A stretch of 64,000 nucleotides of DNA from Lewinellaceae bacterium (GCA_020636095.1 JACJYN010000012.1:1-64000), one strand, 5' to 3'. Positions 25,079 to 35,900 are shown, counted from the first letter of the stretch. Translations and numbers: made by a program. The notes: generated by a model not told the origin, from the sequence alone.

Positions 25079-27091
25079 CTACCTCCCCACCCTCAAATAC
25101 GTCACCTCACAAGCCTTACACCGCCGCCGGTTCTGGTCCAGTTCCGCGGCATTGAAGCGGCCCTCGTTCTTTTCGAAGATATCCAGGCCGCGGCCGAGGG
25201 TAATCTTCCAGCCGTTGTCGGCCAGGATATAGCGGTCATGGACGTCTTCCATGAGGAAGGTGAGGTGGATGCCCAGGTCGGAGACGCTTTCCTGGAACTC
25301 TTCAAAAGCAGCAATGGAGGAAGACATGTGCTCTTGGGTATTCCAGGAGATGACCTCCAGGTGCATCTCATCTTCCGGGTCTTTATTGTTGGCCAGCATG
25401 ATGCAAAACTCCAGGAGGTTTTTAAACTGGTAGGGTAGGCGGATGTAGGGGTCCTGCAGGGTAATTTCGGTGGCGCCTTCCAGGTAATCGGCAAAGAGCT
25501 TTTTGTAGGATACACCGGTCTGATTATCGTATAGGATGGTTTGGTGGGGCTGCAATTTTACCGAAGAGGCGGTGGATTCCGGCCCATCTTCCCCGGATTC
25601 CTCTTTTTCCCGATTGGCCTTAGCGGTGGCGTAGTTCAGTTTTTCCAGGGTTTCCGGGAGCACTTCCGCCCCGGATGATTTGATGACGTACCTGAATTCC
25701 ACCGGTTCATTGCGGAAAGTCTCGTCGATGATGTAGAGTTGGTCCTTTACCCGTTTTCTTCCCTCGATGGCGAAATTCAGGAGCTCCAGCACCTGTTCCT
25801 GGTTCATTTCATGGTGAGGGTACAACAACTTGGCCATGCCCGAGAAGGATTTGCGGATGGCCGTTTTATCCCTGGTGGACAAAGACCCGTCGAGCTCGAC
25901 GTGTTTGTCGAGGATGCCGCTGTAGTCCGCCTTACGAAGTTCCCGGAGAATCTCAGCCAGGTAGTCGACGATAAAGCCGTACTCCAGGGAAAATACCTCG
26001 TTTTTCAGGATGCGGACCTCCCAGCCCGGGATGTACATGTGGATGCGGTCCAGAAAAGCCCCTTTGATGTATCCTTCCGGTATGGATTCAAAAAGATGGG
26101 TGTTTTTGAGCATGTAGGGCACCGTATGCTTGGTATTGCCCACAAAAGCCATGGAGGCAGTCGCCTGGTAGGTGTCTTTTCCCCGGTTGAAGGACTGGTT
26201 GGCCATGTAATTCTGGAGAATTTTGACCAGGTCGCCATCCACCCTTCGGGAGCCTTTTTCCTGTTCGAATTCATCCAGGGCGACGACGTCCCAGTAGCCG
26301 ACCAGCCCGATCTTGTTGCCGGTATTGTTGACAAAGAGGCGGGCCTTGGACACATCGCCGCCCGATACCAGCACACCGTGCGGCGACAATTCAGAAAAAA
26401 CGTGAGATTTGCCGGTCCCTTTGGGCCCCAGCTCGATGAAGTTGAAGTTGTTTTCCACATGGGGTATGAGCCGGGAGATTTGGATGAACTTCCCCCGTTT
26501 ATTGAAGTACTCCGGATTCAGCCCGATACTGTGCAGCAGCAGGTCCAGCCACTCATCAGTGGTAAAATGCCGGCGGGCGCCGATGTATTCTTCCAGGTGG
26601 ATATTGGACACCTGAATCGGCTTAATGTTCATGATCATCCAGCGCACCCTGGCATCGGCGGCGTGTGAGTAGCCCATATCGAGGATGCACCAGACCCCGC
26701 CGCCGCTCAGCAGCTTCTGGTTGTCCTTCACCATAGAGTCGGCAATAGGCACCTCCTTCAGCCCCAGGTTGGCGAACTCCGCTTCATAGATATTAGCCCG
26801 GTCATTGAGCGACACATTGATCTTATCGATGATCTTGTGCGAACCGGCCTCCCGGATGGTGGCTTTCACTACTTCGGCCTCGCTGCGGTGGACATAGTTT
26901 TGGGTGATCACCTCCTTCACCTTTTCAATACCACTTTCGATGATCGCCTCATCGTCGATGGCGCAATACTGCCCCAGCAGGTACTCCAGCACATACGTAG
27001 GCACCACCGCACTGCCCTTTACCCGGTAAGTGAGGTCTTTGCGGACTACCTTGCCCTCGAAATGGGCCAATATCTTTTCCTTTAACTCCAT
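25079..27091 (-). CDS. brxL: BrxL, BREX type 1 AAA+ protein
   Basis: 670 residues matching BrxL in length and order: an N-terminal domain ('LLGQYCAIDDEAIIESGIEK' near 38-57), AAA+ Walker A 'LGPKGTGKSHVFSEL' (about 222-236), Walker B 'VVALDEFEQEKGSRR' (about 268-282), 'FVGNTKHTVPY' sensor (about 310), and a C-terminal domain ending with CxxC ('RRCKACEVTYL'). BrxL was first labelled Lon-like protease; structural work describes an MCM-like AAA+ hexamer on DNA that is needed for phage exclusion in several BREX systems. It begins 2 bases after the pglZ stop and is the last gene of the BREX locus. Confidence 0.92.
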   Translation of the reverse strand: MELKEKILAHFEGKVVRKDLTYRVKGSAVVPTYVLEYLLGQYCAIDDEAIIESGIEKVKEVITQNYVHRSEAEVVKATIREAGSHKIIDKINVSLNDRANIYEAEFANLGLKEVPIADSMVKDNQKLLSGGGVWCILDMGYSHAADARVRWMIMNIKPIQVSNIHLEEYIGARRHFTTDEWLDLLLHSIGLNPEYFNKRGKFIQISRLIPHVENNFNFIELGPKGTGKSHVFSELSPHGVLVSGGDVSKARLFVNNTGNKIGLVGYWDVVALDEFEQEKGSRRVDGDLVKILQNYMANQSFNRGKDTYQATASMAFVGNTKHTVPYMLKNTHLFESIPEGYIKGAFLDRIHMYIPGWEVRILKNEVFSLEYGFIVDYLAEILRELRKADYSGILDKHVELDGSLSTRDKTAIRKSFSGMAKLLYPHHEMNQEQVLELLNFAIEGRKRVKDQLYIIDETFRNEPVEFRYVIKSSGAEVLPETLEKLNYATAKANREKEESGEDGPESTASSVKLQPHQTILYDNQTGVSYKKLFADYLEGATEITLQDPYIRLPYQFKNLLEFCIMLANNKDPEDEMHLEVISWNTQEHMSSSIAAFEEFQESVSDLGIHLTFLMEDVHDRYILADNGWKITLGRGLDIFEKNEGRFNAAELDQNRRRCKACEVTYLRVGR

Positions 27092-27093
27092 AT

Positions 27094-29634
27094 CTAAAAG
27101 TCAGCTTGGATGAGCGTGCTATTTTGCACCAGTTCTTCGATCAGGGGGTTCAGCCTATCCTCCACATCAAACACCTTCAGTTTCAGGAAGGACTCCGTGG
27201 TGGCAGTAGCGGATAAAGTCAGCTCCACCCGGTGCATGCGTTCGCTGGGGGCATCTTCCGCAGCATTCATGACGATAACCTGTTCATTGCTCACCAGGCC
27301 CGTCCCCTTATACAAACCCACGCTGAGGGTAACTTCTTTCTCAAAACGGGACACTTTGTTTTCCTGTAGCAGGTCCGTACGCAGGATGCTGGAAACGATT
27401 CGCAGGCTACCGCGGTAAACCAGGATGGGCTTGACCTTTCGGGTAATCTCCTGCCGCTCCCTTGAGCTTTCAATGATTGGGACGACCAACTCCTGCAGGC
27501 TTCCTCCACCGTGCACAAATTGATGCCCTACGCCTTGCTTTTTGTAGCGGTTCACAGATTGAGGGATGGTGACGTACAACTCATCCCGGAACCTTGTAGT
27601 GGCGCCTAAAGGAAAAAGATAACCCATTTCCGGAGCAGTATCTTCGGTAGAAATCACATAACGGTTATGGGTAAAGAGGGCGTCTTTATGCGGCATATTC
27701 TCTTTGTCCTTCTCCTCAATTTCCCGGTCGTTATACAAAAAACCATGGTCGGCAGTGATCAACACCTTCGCCACATTATAAGTCGCATGAAGCGACTTAA
27801 CCAATTTTTTAAGCTCACTGATCGCATCCTCAACCGCATTGAACGCCTGCCGCTCGGATGTTCTCTTGTCTCCGCGGCTGTCGATCACATCGTGGTAAAT
27901 ATAGACCACCTTATTTTTGAAAATTTCGCGAAGCGCCTCTCTGCCTGTGCCCTGCAAATCGGAATACGCAAGCGCTACAGCATCCTCCTTGAAATTGGCC
28001 AGTATTTGAAGCCGGTTAGGCGCCCCTTCGGTACTGGCGCCATCCGCTTTAATATTTCCGTTGTTGAAATGGAGCTCCCGGTGCGGCAAGAGTTGCGCCA
28101 TGCCGATGCTGGTCTTAGAGGGAATAGACGCCAGCTGATACCGGATGTCCGCCGTATTTTTGGGATCGCCGTGCATAGCGCCCAATAAGTCTGCCGCCAC
28201 TTCATACCGCAAAGCATCCGAAATAATCACCACCACCTTTTGGTCGTAGGGCGCCACTTCCGTCCGATAAAAATCATACTGTTTCGGCGCCGAGACCTTA
28301 CCGTAGTCAAAACCGAAGTGATGCAGGCAGCGCAGCCACTCCCGGTTCATTTCATCCACATGCCTTTCGTAGCGGCCATTCAGCTCCTCGGCTACGGATT
28401 CCAGTTGCAGACTGGAAGGCACGTCGGTTAAATCGCTGTTCCGGTAAGTCTTAATAGCCCTTCGGTAGGCCATATCGATGAGCATCCAATCCTCCACATA
28501 AGCCGAAATATAAGCATCGGGCGTATTGAGGATGTAGGTAGGGATGGCATTGATACGCTCGAACATGCGGGCGGCCTGAATCATGAATTGCAGGCTATCG
28601 GTTATTACTGCCGGCATCTCCGATTGCAGGGAGAGCTGCTCCAGCCGTTTGATACTGGCGGCCGGGCTGATGCTCAGGTTTTGTTGCTCCAGCACCATAA
28701 TCTCCCAAAGCATATCATTGGCAAACCGAGCAAACTCCGCATCCGGGCCATAGGTTTCAATTAGTTTTACCCCCCGAATGTCATTGCCCACCATGGCCAG
28801 GGCCTCGTCCAGGCGCTCTTTGACCCGCGGTTTGCGATCTACATCCTGCAAAAACTGGTTAAAAAACACGAGGGTATCCGCCGTTTTGATCTTCAGCTCC
28901 CGGTAGGGGTCATTGGATGGCGCCCTTGGAATAGTTTGGGTGATTTGGTTGTAATAAATGCATTGGAGCAGATGGGCCAGGCTTTCTTTAGAAAGATTCT
29001 TTAAGGCCTGGCCAAAATAGTCTTTTGCCCGGGCAGCAATCACATCCAACAAGTCATTCTCCTGTATCTTCCTCTGGAAACGGCCCAACTCTTCTTCCAG
29101 GCCCGGCAAAGCCAGGGAAAGCATTTTCCCCAGCAATACACTCCAGGGCATGATGTTGGAGAAGTTCAGGAAAGCGGAAACCAGCCCCTGTACCAACCGC
29201 TTTTCCTCAAAAGCTTCAGGCCGGAGCACCGGCTGGAGCACATTTTGAACGCCGCTGTACTTCAGTTCTCCCATAAACCGGCCCACCAGGCTTTTGTGGT
29301 GGCGTTGGAGATGGAATTCATCCATAAACCTCCCGACATCATCGAGAGACAACTCCTTGTTGGCCACGAGCAGCCCCAGCAGCGGAAAAGCGTGGTAATC
29401 CTCCCGATTTCCGGGAGCAGCATGGGGGAAGTACAGGAACACCTTTTCCGGCGCCCACTCCCCATGCAGTTTGGTTTTCAGGAAAAAGTTGTTGTTGTTC
29501 CAGCGCACTACCCGGATACCCTCCAAATCCAACTGATCCACTTCATCGCCAAACTCTTGCTTTTCGTCAAAGAAGAAAAGCACCCGCAGGCCGGAGAATT
29601 GCTGGAAGTATTTTTCGATCTTTTCTTTAAGCAT
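27094..29634 (-). CDS. pglZ: PglZ, BREX type 1 alkaline-phosphatase-fold protein
   Basis: 846 residues. The alkaline-phosphatase core shows metal-site motifs 'VVIISDALRYEVA' (about 470-482) and 'VLITADHGFLYND' (about 620-632). The N-terminal ~430 residues form the helical region usual in PglZ type A. PglZ is present in every BREX type and is required for defence; recent work on PglZ proteins reports nuclease activity. The stop is 2 bases before the brxL start, but upstream the expected neighbour pglX is 9.3 kb away, separated by defence cargo. The DUF6922 gene is divergent, 57 bases from the pglZ start, so pglZ-brxL must have their own promoter here or be read through from the cargo. Confidence 0.92.
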   Translation of the reverse strand: MLKEKIEKYFQQFSGLRVLFFFDEKQEFGDEVDQLDLEGIRVVRWNNNNFFLKTKLHGEWAPEKVFLYFPHAAPGNREDYHAFPLLGLLVANKELSLDDVGRFMDEFHLQRHHKSLVGRFMGELKYSGVQNVLQPVLRPEAFEEKRLVQGLVSAFLNFSNIMPWSVLLGKMLSLALPGLEEELGRFQRKIQENDLLDVIAARAKDYFGQALKNLSKESLAHLLQCIYYNQITQTIPRAPSNDPYRELKIKTADTLVFFNQFLQDVDRKPRVKERLDEALAMVGNDIRGVKLIETYGPDAEFARFANDMLWEIMVLEQQNLSISPAASIKRLEQLSLQSEMPAVITDSLQFMIQAARMFERINAIPTYILNTPDAYISAYVEDWMLIDMAYRRAIKTYRNSDLTDVPSSLQLESVAEELNGRYERHVDEMNREWLRCLHHFGFDYGKVSAPKQYDFYRTEVAPYDQKVVVIISDALRYEVAADLLGAMHGDPKNTADIRYQLASIPSKTSIGMAQLLPHRELHFNNGNIKADGASTEGAPNRLQILANFKEDAVALAYSDLQGTGREALREIFKNKVVYIYHDVIDSRGDKRTSERQAFNAVEDAISELKKLVKSLHATYNVAKVLITADHGFLYNDREIEEKDKENMPHKDALFTHNRYVISTEDTAPEMGYLFPLGATTRFRDELYVTIPQSVNRYKKQGVGHQFVHGGGSLQELVVPIIESSRERQEITRKVKPILVYRGSLRIVSSILRTDLLQENKVSRFEKEVTLSVGLYKGTGLVSNEQVIVMNAAEDAPSERMHRVELTLSATATTESFLKLKVFDVEDRLNPLIEELVQNSTLIQADF

Positions 29635-29691
29635 TAGAAAGGCAAACGTTTTGTTTTTTTCTTATCTTCATGTTCAGCCAATCATACAAAT

Positions 29692-29979
29692 ATGGTCAAT
29701 TTACCAAAAGTACTATTCTGGGACGTTGATTTTGGAAAACTCGACCCGAAAAAAAATGCCCATTTTATTGTTACCCGGGTTGTCCAGAGAGGATCACTCG
29801 ATGATTGGTTTGCGATAAAGAATCATTATGGGCTAGATACCATTAAAAATATCCTACTCCAAACGCGCTATCTGGACAAGCTCACCCTTCATTTTTTCAG
29901 CATATATTTCAATATCCCAAAAGAACAATTCCGATGCTATACCTTTCAGCAGTCGAGCCCAGAACTTTGGAATTATTAA
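29692..29979 (+). CDS. DUF6922-family putative antitoxin
   Basis: 95 residues with the DUF6922 pattern: 'LFWDVDFGKLDPKKNAHFIV' (about 8-27) and 'VVQRGSLDDWFAIKNHYG' (about 29-46). Proteins of this family sit directly upstream of AbiEii-type nucleotidyltransferase genes and probably act as their antitoxins. Here the abiEii gene overlaps the 3' end of this gene by 46 bases but is split by an insertion sequence and truncated, so this antitoxin is orphaned. The gene is divergent from pglZ. Confidence 0.72.
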   Translation: MVNLPKVLFWDVDFGKLDPKKNAHFIVTRVVQRGSLDDWFAIKNHYGLDTIKNILLQTRYLDKLTLHFFSIYFNIPKEQFRCYTFQQSSPELWNY

Positions 29980-30003
29980 AAGCGTTGATGAAAGAACCAT
30001 TTC

Positions 30004-31346
30004 GGGTGCGGCTCCAATTTGATGTACTTTCATAAGCCATTTTTATCCACATGGCGCCAAAACTGCCGCCACCGGCCCGGAGTACATGCCAGCCCCCGGA
30101 GCAATAGCATTTGTTGTACCGGATAAATATTCCACCGCATCCCAGATTGATTAAGGCGCTGTTTGGCCACCACCTTGCAGGCTGCTTCCGTTACGCCTGA
30201 ACCGATTGGGTATCCTTGTTTTTGATAAGCGGCATATTTCATGCGTGCCTGGTTATTCTCAAAGTAAGTGATGGTTGTATCCAATATTTCCGGTACGGTA
30301 CTGTCCATATTTCTGCGAAAGTGCTTCAATTCCCGAAGGATATTGGCTGCGCCTTTGCGCTGGTGTTTCAAATCATGGCAAGCTCCTTCCAGCCACTCTT
30401 TACGCTTGGTATCTGTTTGTCCCATCATGGCAAGGCTTACATCCGACAGGTAATCAGTGGCATGGTAAAAATCCAGGATTTGCACGCTGGTATGAGGCTG
30501 CAGGTAGCTCCAGTTGTCTTTAGCCCCATCGGCCAGGCCCACATACTTCACCTTCGGGTATTGGTTTTTTACGTTTTCAATTTCCATATCCAATACCGAA
30601 TCAAAAGTTGCCTTGCCGTATTCCGGCGCACAAGCCGTATATATGGTATGTAGCCGTTCGCCTTTGCCGCTATAGAAGCTTATCGTGCCACACATCGTTT
30701 CCCGGTAACCTTCGCCCACTATAGGCGTGGTTGTCCCATCTCGGCTGATCACTACGTGAGTTACTACTTCTTCAAATTCAGGCAGTTCGTATTCCCACTC
30801 AAATTCTTTCTCCCGAGCCAGTTCGCCTACTGCCGCGCTCAAGCGCTGGATCAGCTTCCGGCTCGTTTTGCGGCTGTGGTTGAGCTCCAAGTCTTCTTCC
30901 ACCATAGCTGCCGACATTTGCGTATACTTCCAACTCACCATTTGGGCAAACCGGGGCGTGCTGTTTCGGTTGATGATCCGCGCACGTTTTTCCATTGGCG
31001 ACACAATCCGGCCTCCCCTGCTGGCTTGGTAAACGTGGCGGCTTATTTCGATTTTCCCGTACGGCGTCTGGTAGCTTTTTTTTCCTTGCCTCGGCTCGTA
31101 TGTTTTACGTTATCTACCACTACCGGCCGGCCATCGGTATCAAATTTTTGCAAAGAAAGGGCAGTGGCCATGCGGCCCATTTCCGATAGCGCTTGGGCTA
31201 TCTGTTCCTCCTGCTCCAACATGCTGCCTTCCGGCTTGAAGTTCATCGTGATGGTCACACTGCCGTCCGCTTCGACCTTGTATTGGGTTGCCATGTCTTT
31301 TTTCCCCTAAATTATGCCAATTTTACATCAAATTGGAGCCGCACCC
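30004..31346 (-). mobile_element. Complete insertion sequence, ISKra4-like, 1343 bases
   Basis: Perfect 23-base terminal inverted repeats: the left begins GGGTGCGGCTCCAATTTG (30004-30026) and the right is its reverse complement (31324-31346). A 9-base direct duplication AACCATTTC flanks it (29995-30003 and 31347-31355). The single transposase is split into two frames. The intact ends and exact target duplication indicate a recent insertion. Confidence 0.92.
30030..31294 (-). CDS. ISKra4-family transposase made by programmed -1 frameshift (OrfA/OrfB)
   Basis: OrfA runs from ATG 31294 to 31043 (83 residues, 'MATQYKVEADGSVTITMNFK'). OrfB continues in the -1 frame to 30030. The frames join at a run of eight A's (31080s on the minus strand: GAA AAA AAA GC). 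A -1 slip there gives 'KKSYQTPYGKIEISRHVYQ', exactly the sequence expected for the family, while staying in frame leads to a stop 11 codons later. OrfB carries 'YVGLADGAKDNW', 'ILDFYHATDYL' and 'YPIGSGVTEAACKVVAKQRL', the acidic and C-terminal signatures of ISKra4 transposases. The joined product would be about 420 residues. Frameshifting itself is inference from the slippery run. Confidence 0.85.
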
Positions 31347-31417
31347 AACCATTTCTCAGCGATTTTAATCTCGTCGGCGGCACTGCGCTTGCACTGCAAT
31401 TGGGGCATCGTAAATGG

Positions 31418-31534
31418 TCACAAATCAAGAAATATTTGTAGCAGCTTTCGCAAATATTCATCATTATTGAAGTCAGCGGAAGAAAATTCGCTTTTCAGTT
31501 GATGCTGATATTGTGTTAAGCTTTTAGGCTGCAC
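31418..31534 (-). pseudogene. Truncated gene after the PtuA-like ATPase (possible PtuB/HNH remnant)
   Basis: Four bases after the ATPase stop, a 38-codon frame (GTG at 31534; the frame continues upstream within the ATPase gene) reads 'VQPKSLTQYQHQLKSEF' and 'NNDEYLRKLLQIFLDL' then stop. Septu-type HNH partners start with short Pro-Lys-Ser-Leu-like and tyrosine/glutamine-rich segments, so this could be the first tenth of such a gene. The rest is missing at the junction with the abiEii relic. The identity is uncertain. Confidence 0.4.
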
Positions 31535-31538
31535 ATGT

Positions 31539-32846
31539 TCAACGTCTAAAGCCGTTCAGTTCTGTTTTCCGTTCTGCTTTAAGAAGCGCTGTGTATGCCG
31601 GGTCTTCGCTAAACCTTTCCTGAAGCCGGTCCAGTTTTGCTTTCAATTCCCGTACTTGACGGCTATCCTTAGTAGTTTTACCCTGTTTGATGAGCGCGAA
31701 ATACTGTTCAGCCGTTTCCGTCATTTCCTCAAAGCGCTCGCTGCGCTCGACATTCGGTACTTCCATCTCGGTTTCGGCAATTTCTTCGATACTTTTCCGG
31801 AACGGATCCTCGCCCGTATCCTTATTGAGGTTGATCAGCTCAGTCCGTTTTAAGGACTGGACAATGAAGGGCGAATGGGTAGTGGCAATGAACTGAATAT
31901 TTGGAAAAGTTTTTTTCAAGTCGCCAACGATACTTTTCTGCCACTTGGGATGGAGGTGGAGGTCCAATTCGGCAATCAAAACAATGCCGGCGGTGTTCTT
32001 AATGGCTTTCCGTTCCAGATGCGGGTTTAGTTGAAGGCAACGGTAGGCCAGGTCGGCCACCAGGCCAACAATATTTCGGAAACCATCGCTAAGAAGTTGA
32101 AAAGGCATCCATATTTTTTCTCCCGTAGGAGTAGTGTAAAGCCCCATCAGGTCATCTTCCAGGAAACTAAAGGAAATCTTTTGCCATTCCGGCACTACGG
32201 AAATGACGGCCTCATTGAAAGCTTTCAGCAAATCCCTGCCCCGGCCGAACTTCAAGGCTTCGTCTTCAAATGTTTTATACCAGGCGAGGAAACCCCGGCT
32301 GGAAACTTTGGGCTGTAAACTATTTTCATACCCCAGCTTGAAACGAGATGCTTTCTTCTGATAAGTGATCTTTCCGACCTCTTCCGCCCACAGCCGGCCG
32401 GTACCGTAGTAAGCGATAAGCGGCAGCTCTACTGGTTCGTTGTTTTTAACTTCCGCCGCTTGCCGCTTGGCTGTATCTACGATCTCAAAGGCATCATGCG
32501 TCGAAGTTTTGCCACCGATGTGATTCAATGACCGCTTCCACCGATGGTAAAGGGGTTTGCTGTGATAGTCCTGCTTGATGAATCCCTCTGCCTCAATTTC
32601 TACCGGCGTCATATATTCTATGTTCTCTCCATAGTCGCTGCGCCGCACCTCATCCTTGAGGATTCCCCTGGCTGGGACATCTTCAATGCCTAAAAAATAG
32701 GCCCCCGCCGCAATGGCCAGCGCATCGAGGACAGCCGTCTTACCGGTTCCATTATCCCCGATCAAAACAGTGAAGTGCTCGGGGAATTCAAATTCCCGAT
32801 CCTCGATGTTCCTGAAGTTCTTTATTCTTAGCCTATCGATCCGCAT
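31539..32846 (-). CDS. SMC-like AAA ATPase, PtuA/Septu-like, with altered Walker B
   Basis: 435 residues. 'MRIDRLRIKNFRNIE' and Walker A 'IGDNGTGKTAVLDALAIA' (about 29-46), signature 'LLSDGFRNIVGLVAD' (about 250-264), Walker B region 'GIVLIAELDLHLHPKW' (about 292-307), switch 'FIATTHSPFIVQSL' (about 321-334). The usual Asp of the Walker B (I-D-E) is Ala here (codon GCC, one base from GAC), while the following Glu is kept. This type of ATPase typically pairs with a small HNH nuclease (PtuA-PtuB). Here the downstream partner is truncated, so both halves of the module look disabled. Confidence 0.7.
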   Translation of the reverse strand: MRIDRLRIKNFRNIEDREFEFPEHFTVLIGDNGTGKTAVLDALAIAAGAYFLGIEDVPARGILKDEVRRSDYGENIEYMTPVEIEAEGFIKQDYHSKPLYHRWKRSLNHIGGKTSTHDAFEIVDTAKRQAAEVKNNEPVELPLIAYYGTGRLWAEEVGKITYQKKASRFKLGYENSLQPKVSSRGFLAWYKTFEDEALKFGRGRDLLKAFNEAVISVVPEWQKISFSFLEDDLMGLYTTPTGEKIWMPFQLLSDGFRNIVGLVADLAYRCLQLNPHLERKAIKNTAGIVLIAELDLHLHPKWQKSIVGDLKKTFPNIQFIATTHSPFIVQSLKRTELINLNKDTGEDPFRKSIEEIAETEMEVPNVERSERFEEMTETAEQYFALIKQGKTTKDSRQVRELKAKLDRLQERFSEDPAYTALLKAERKTELNGFRR

Positions 32847-32956
32847 GGTTTAAGCTCAAATTTGCACTAAGTTAGCCATTTTTGCCCTTTGTGAAGAAGT
32901 TTAACTACTCAATTAGTTGTAATGCGTCACCAATAGGTTTTGGAAATCGGCAATAT

Positions 32957-35900
32957 TTACTCTTTGAAGTTTTGCCTTCTGGTCATTAGAAACGCTGACA
33001 AATCTTTTTCAATATGACAGCTTGGGCACTTAAATACTTCATTCCCCAAATATTCCATTTTCACCTCACATTTATAACAAAAATGGATACCTCTTTCCAT
33101 ATGCCCAAGCTTATGCCCTACCTGATGAATAAGTTCAGGGTGAATATACCCTCCCGTTGTTCTAAGGTTTTCTAATCGTTGTGAGAGCATTTTGTGAGAA
33201 CAACAGGAAAGGCAGTTTTCACAAATAACTAATCCATGGGGGCATTCCCCAGAAACTCGGCTATCGATTATACTGTTGCACCGCCCATTCAAACAATGGT
33301 GCAAATAGACTATCTTTTTGAGCGAGCAGCTTTCATTTTTACAGGTAAACCTTACCACTCTATGATAAGCATAATTGGAGGAAAGTGCCGGATATAAAAT
33401 ATGATTACATTCTGTGCAGTATAATCTGTCCAATAAGCGGTTGAACCGGTTGATTAAGCCAATAAATGTATAATATTTTCCGTTGGGAGATGGTCCATAC
33501 GGGTTTACTTCATCAACATTAAAGCCGAGTATCCTGCAAAAGTCGAGAAACGAATAATTTTTCCAATCTTCATGTGAATGTTCCGTTTCACATAACTGAA
33601 AGCATGGCTGGTTACAACACCAATAGAATGGGACCTTTTGTTGCCTATCCAGTTTGTTGGCAATTCGACCTTCACAAAAGGTAATACCATCAGGAACATC
33701 TTCTTGTTGCTGTACTGCTAAATGTGGATTATTATCATAATCATTACCTTCAAAATCTAGAAGGAATTGATGCTCCCGTGCAAATGCTATTACTTCTTTT
33801 TCATATCGAGAAGGCACTCCCCAAATTTTTTCTTCCTTATTCCATTTTCTTCCTGGAAGTTTTCTGACCTCTTCCACCAAGCCTTCATCGTAATCAAATG
33901 AAATGCCAAAATAGTGCCTTCCTTTTCCAAAAGGTATTTTTTTTATCGTTCCATTGTTTTTATGAAGATTTATCTTTGAAGTTGTTCTTCCACGGCACCT
34001 CTCAAAGTAATCCTTCAGTTTGAACTTTCGGGTTTTGTCATTTGCCAAATTCCTGACCAGTACCTCAAATACTTCATCTTCAAAGAGAAACTTTCCTTTT
34101 TTTTTGAAAGAATGAAGTGCGGAAATTACTAAATCGGTAGTCAGGTCCATTGGTATTTCAGGGTGAAGCTTTTCATTTATTTTATAGATGTCATAGGAAA
34201 CCCTGAGTATTTCATCCAACTTGTCGACAGTAAGTTCAAATGATCCTTTCTCCCTGACTTTGAACAGCTTTTTCATGGCTAACACCTGGTCCTCTGGGCT
34301 GAAATAGATGAATTTTCTCTTCAGGAATTCGAAATCGAAATCATCTGTTAAATCCAGCAACCATAATATGATTTTTTGTAAAGGGTACGAACCTGACAGG
34401 TATTTATCTATTAGGGTTTGAGCGAATTCAGAAATTTCCTCATTTATTCTATATTTTTCGTCTGCAACTCTAAATTCATGGTGCGGTTTTTCTGAAATAA
34501 CATCCAGTAATCTAAGCAGAGCCCAAAAGGTCCAATACGCTCGGTAAAAAGTAGGCCTGTCAACTATTTCAACTTTTTGCTGAAGTTCAACCCTTTGCTC
34601 AAGGGTAGCGATCAATTTCTCTTTTTCTTCGTAAGGGGATACTTTCCGGATTAGCCTTTCGTATGTCAGCCTTTCATAGACAGCCATATCCAATAAGTGA
34701 CTTTTCGGGAAATTTTTTACCAGCCCATCAAGCCATAGGTCGACAAATGCATCGTTGGGGAACTTAACTTCGATTTGTTTAATAAATTCTCCCTGCTGCG
34801 GTTCATCTAAAAACTCATTTGATAAACCTATCCCTTTTGTCAAAAAATCATAATTGGGCTGGCTATCCTTTTCTGATAATTTACGTTTTTCTGAAGAAAT
34901 GTAATTACTGAGGGAGTCCAATATGAAGGATTGGCTGACATCCTCTGCTTGAAAAAAAAGCCCCAATTCGTGCTCATCGAAATCCGCAGCATTGCTAATG
35001 ATATGTTCCCGTGGGAAAGTAGATAAAAATCCTTCGAGAAAATATTTGCAGTTAAGGGCTGGGTCTTCTATAGCTCTGTAGTAATGAATGAACTCCGACC
35101 TCAGATAGCTCCCGTCTTTATCCTGCCAGTATTCATCATTAATAAAATCTTCTTTAGAAAGGCTGTGTAAACCGGCATTCATTGAAATAAGCAGGTCACT
35201 CAAAATCGTGTAGCCTTCCGAAATCCGTTCAGGTGAGAGTATGGAAGTGAAAAGAAATTTCTGTAACTCTTTTCGCTTTGAACATCTTCGTAATACTGAT
35301 TTTTGCAACTCTGAGTCTCCTTTTTCAAACCGAGAGATAATCAGATTGTCATCAATTTGAAAATCATAACCTTTCAGAAAGAGCTTAAACTTCAGCTCAT
35401 TATCGCATTTCGAGGAGAGCGCTTGTGCAAAATAATTTTTTAAGCCAGCTTTATCCTCTTCAAGAAAAAAGAACTTTTCGGTAATTTCTCGGAACCCTTT
35501 TTCATAGTCATTTAAAGTAGCCTCTATTGTTATGATGCTCTCTATTGGCTCAATCAAAGCAGTTACTTCCGCAATAGCTAGTTCTTGCGAATAATTTGAA
35601 AATAATTCCAGCGCGGCCAAATCAAGGTTTTCTTCTTGTGTGGTAACAACTTCATGAAGTTTCCTAAAATAGCCCTCATCAAATGTATTCTTCAATCGAG
35701 ATATTCGAAGCTCAATTAATTGACACTGTAGCTCATTATCTCTTGAGAACGAAAAAACTTTGGACAGTGCTTCATTTGAGAGTTCTTTCTCATAATGCAG
35801 TATCAAATCTCGATCTATCAGGAAATTTCTATTAGTATCTTCTTCTCCCTTATTCCAGACATCGAAATACTTATGATCGCCATAATAATTTCTAAAAAAT

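Larger units (their letters stand above)
29934..31420 (+). pseudogene. abiEii-type toxin gene split by an insertion sequence and truncated
   Basis: ATG at 29934 opens 'MLYLSAVEPRTLELLKALM' and KEPF, which stops being homologous at 30003. After the insertion sequence the frame resumes exactly at 31347 with 'PFLSDFNLVGGTALALQLGH' then RK. The joined protein is the canonical N-terminus of AbiEii nucleotidyltransferases (GGT motif). After RK at about 31414 the match ends and the rest of the gene is deleted; the junction meets a fragment on the opposite strand. The gene cannot make toxin. Confidence 0.8.

Noticed and set aside
25739..26668. 309-codon plus-strand ORF
   Set aside because: Antisense to brxL; the minus-strand AAA+ motifs are unambiguous.
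31043..31294. OrfA as an independent small gene
   Set aside because: It joins OrfB by a -1 shift at A8 to give a family-typical transposase and lies within the insertion sequence ends.
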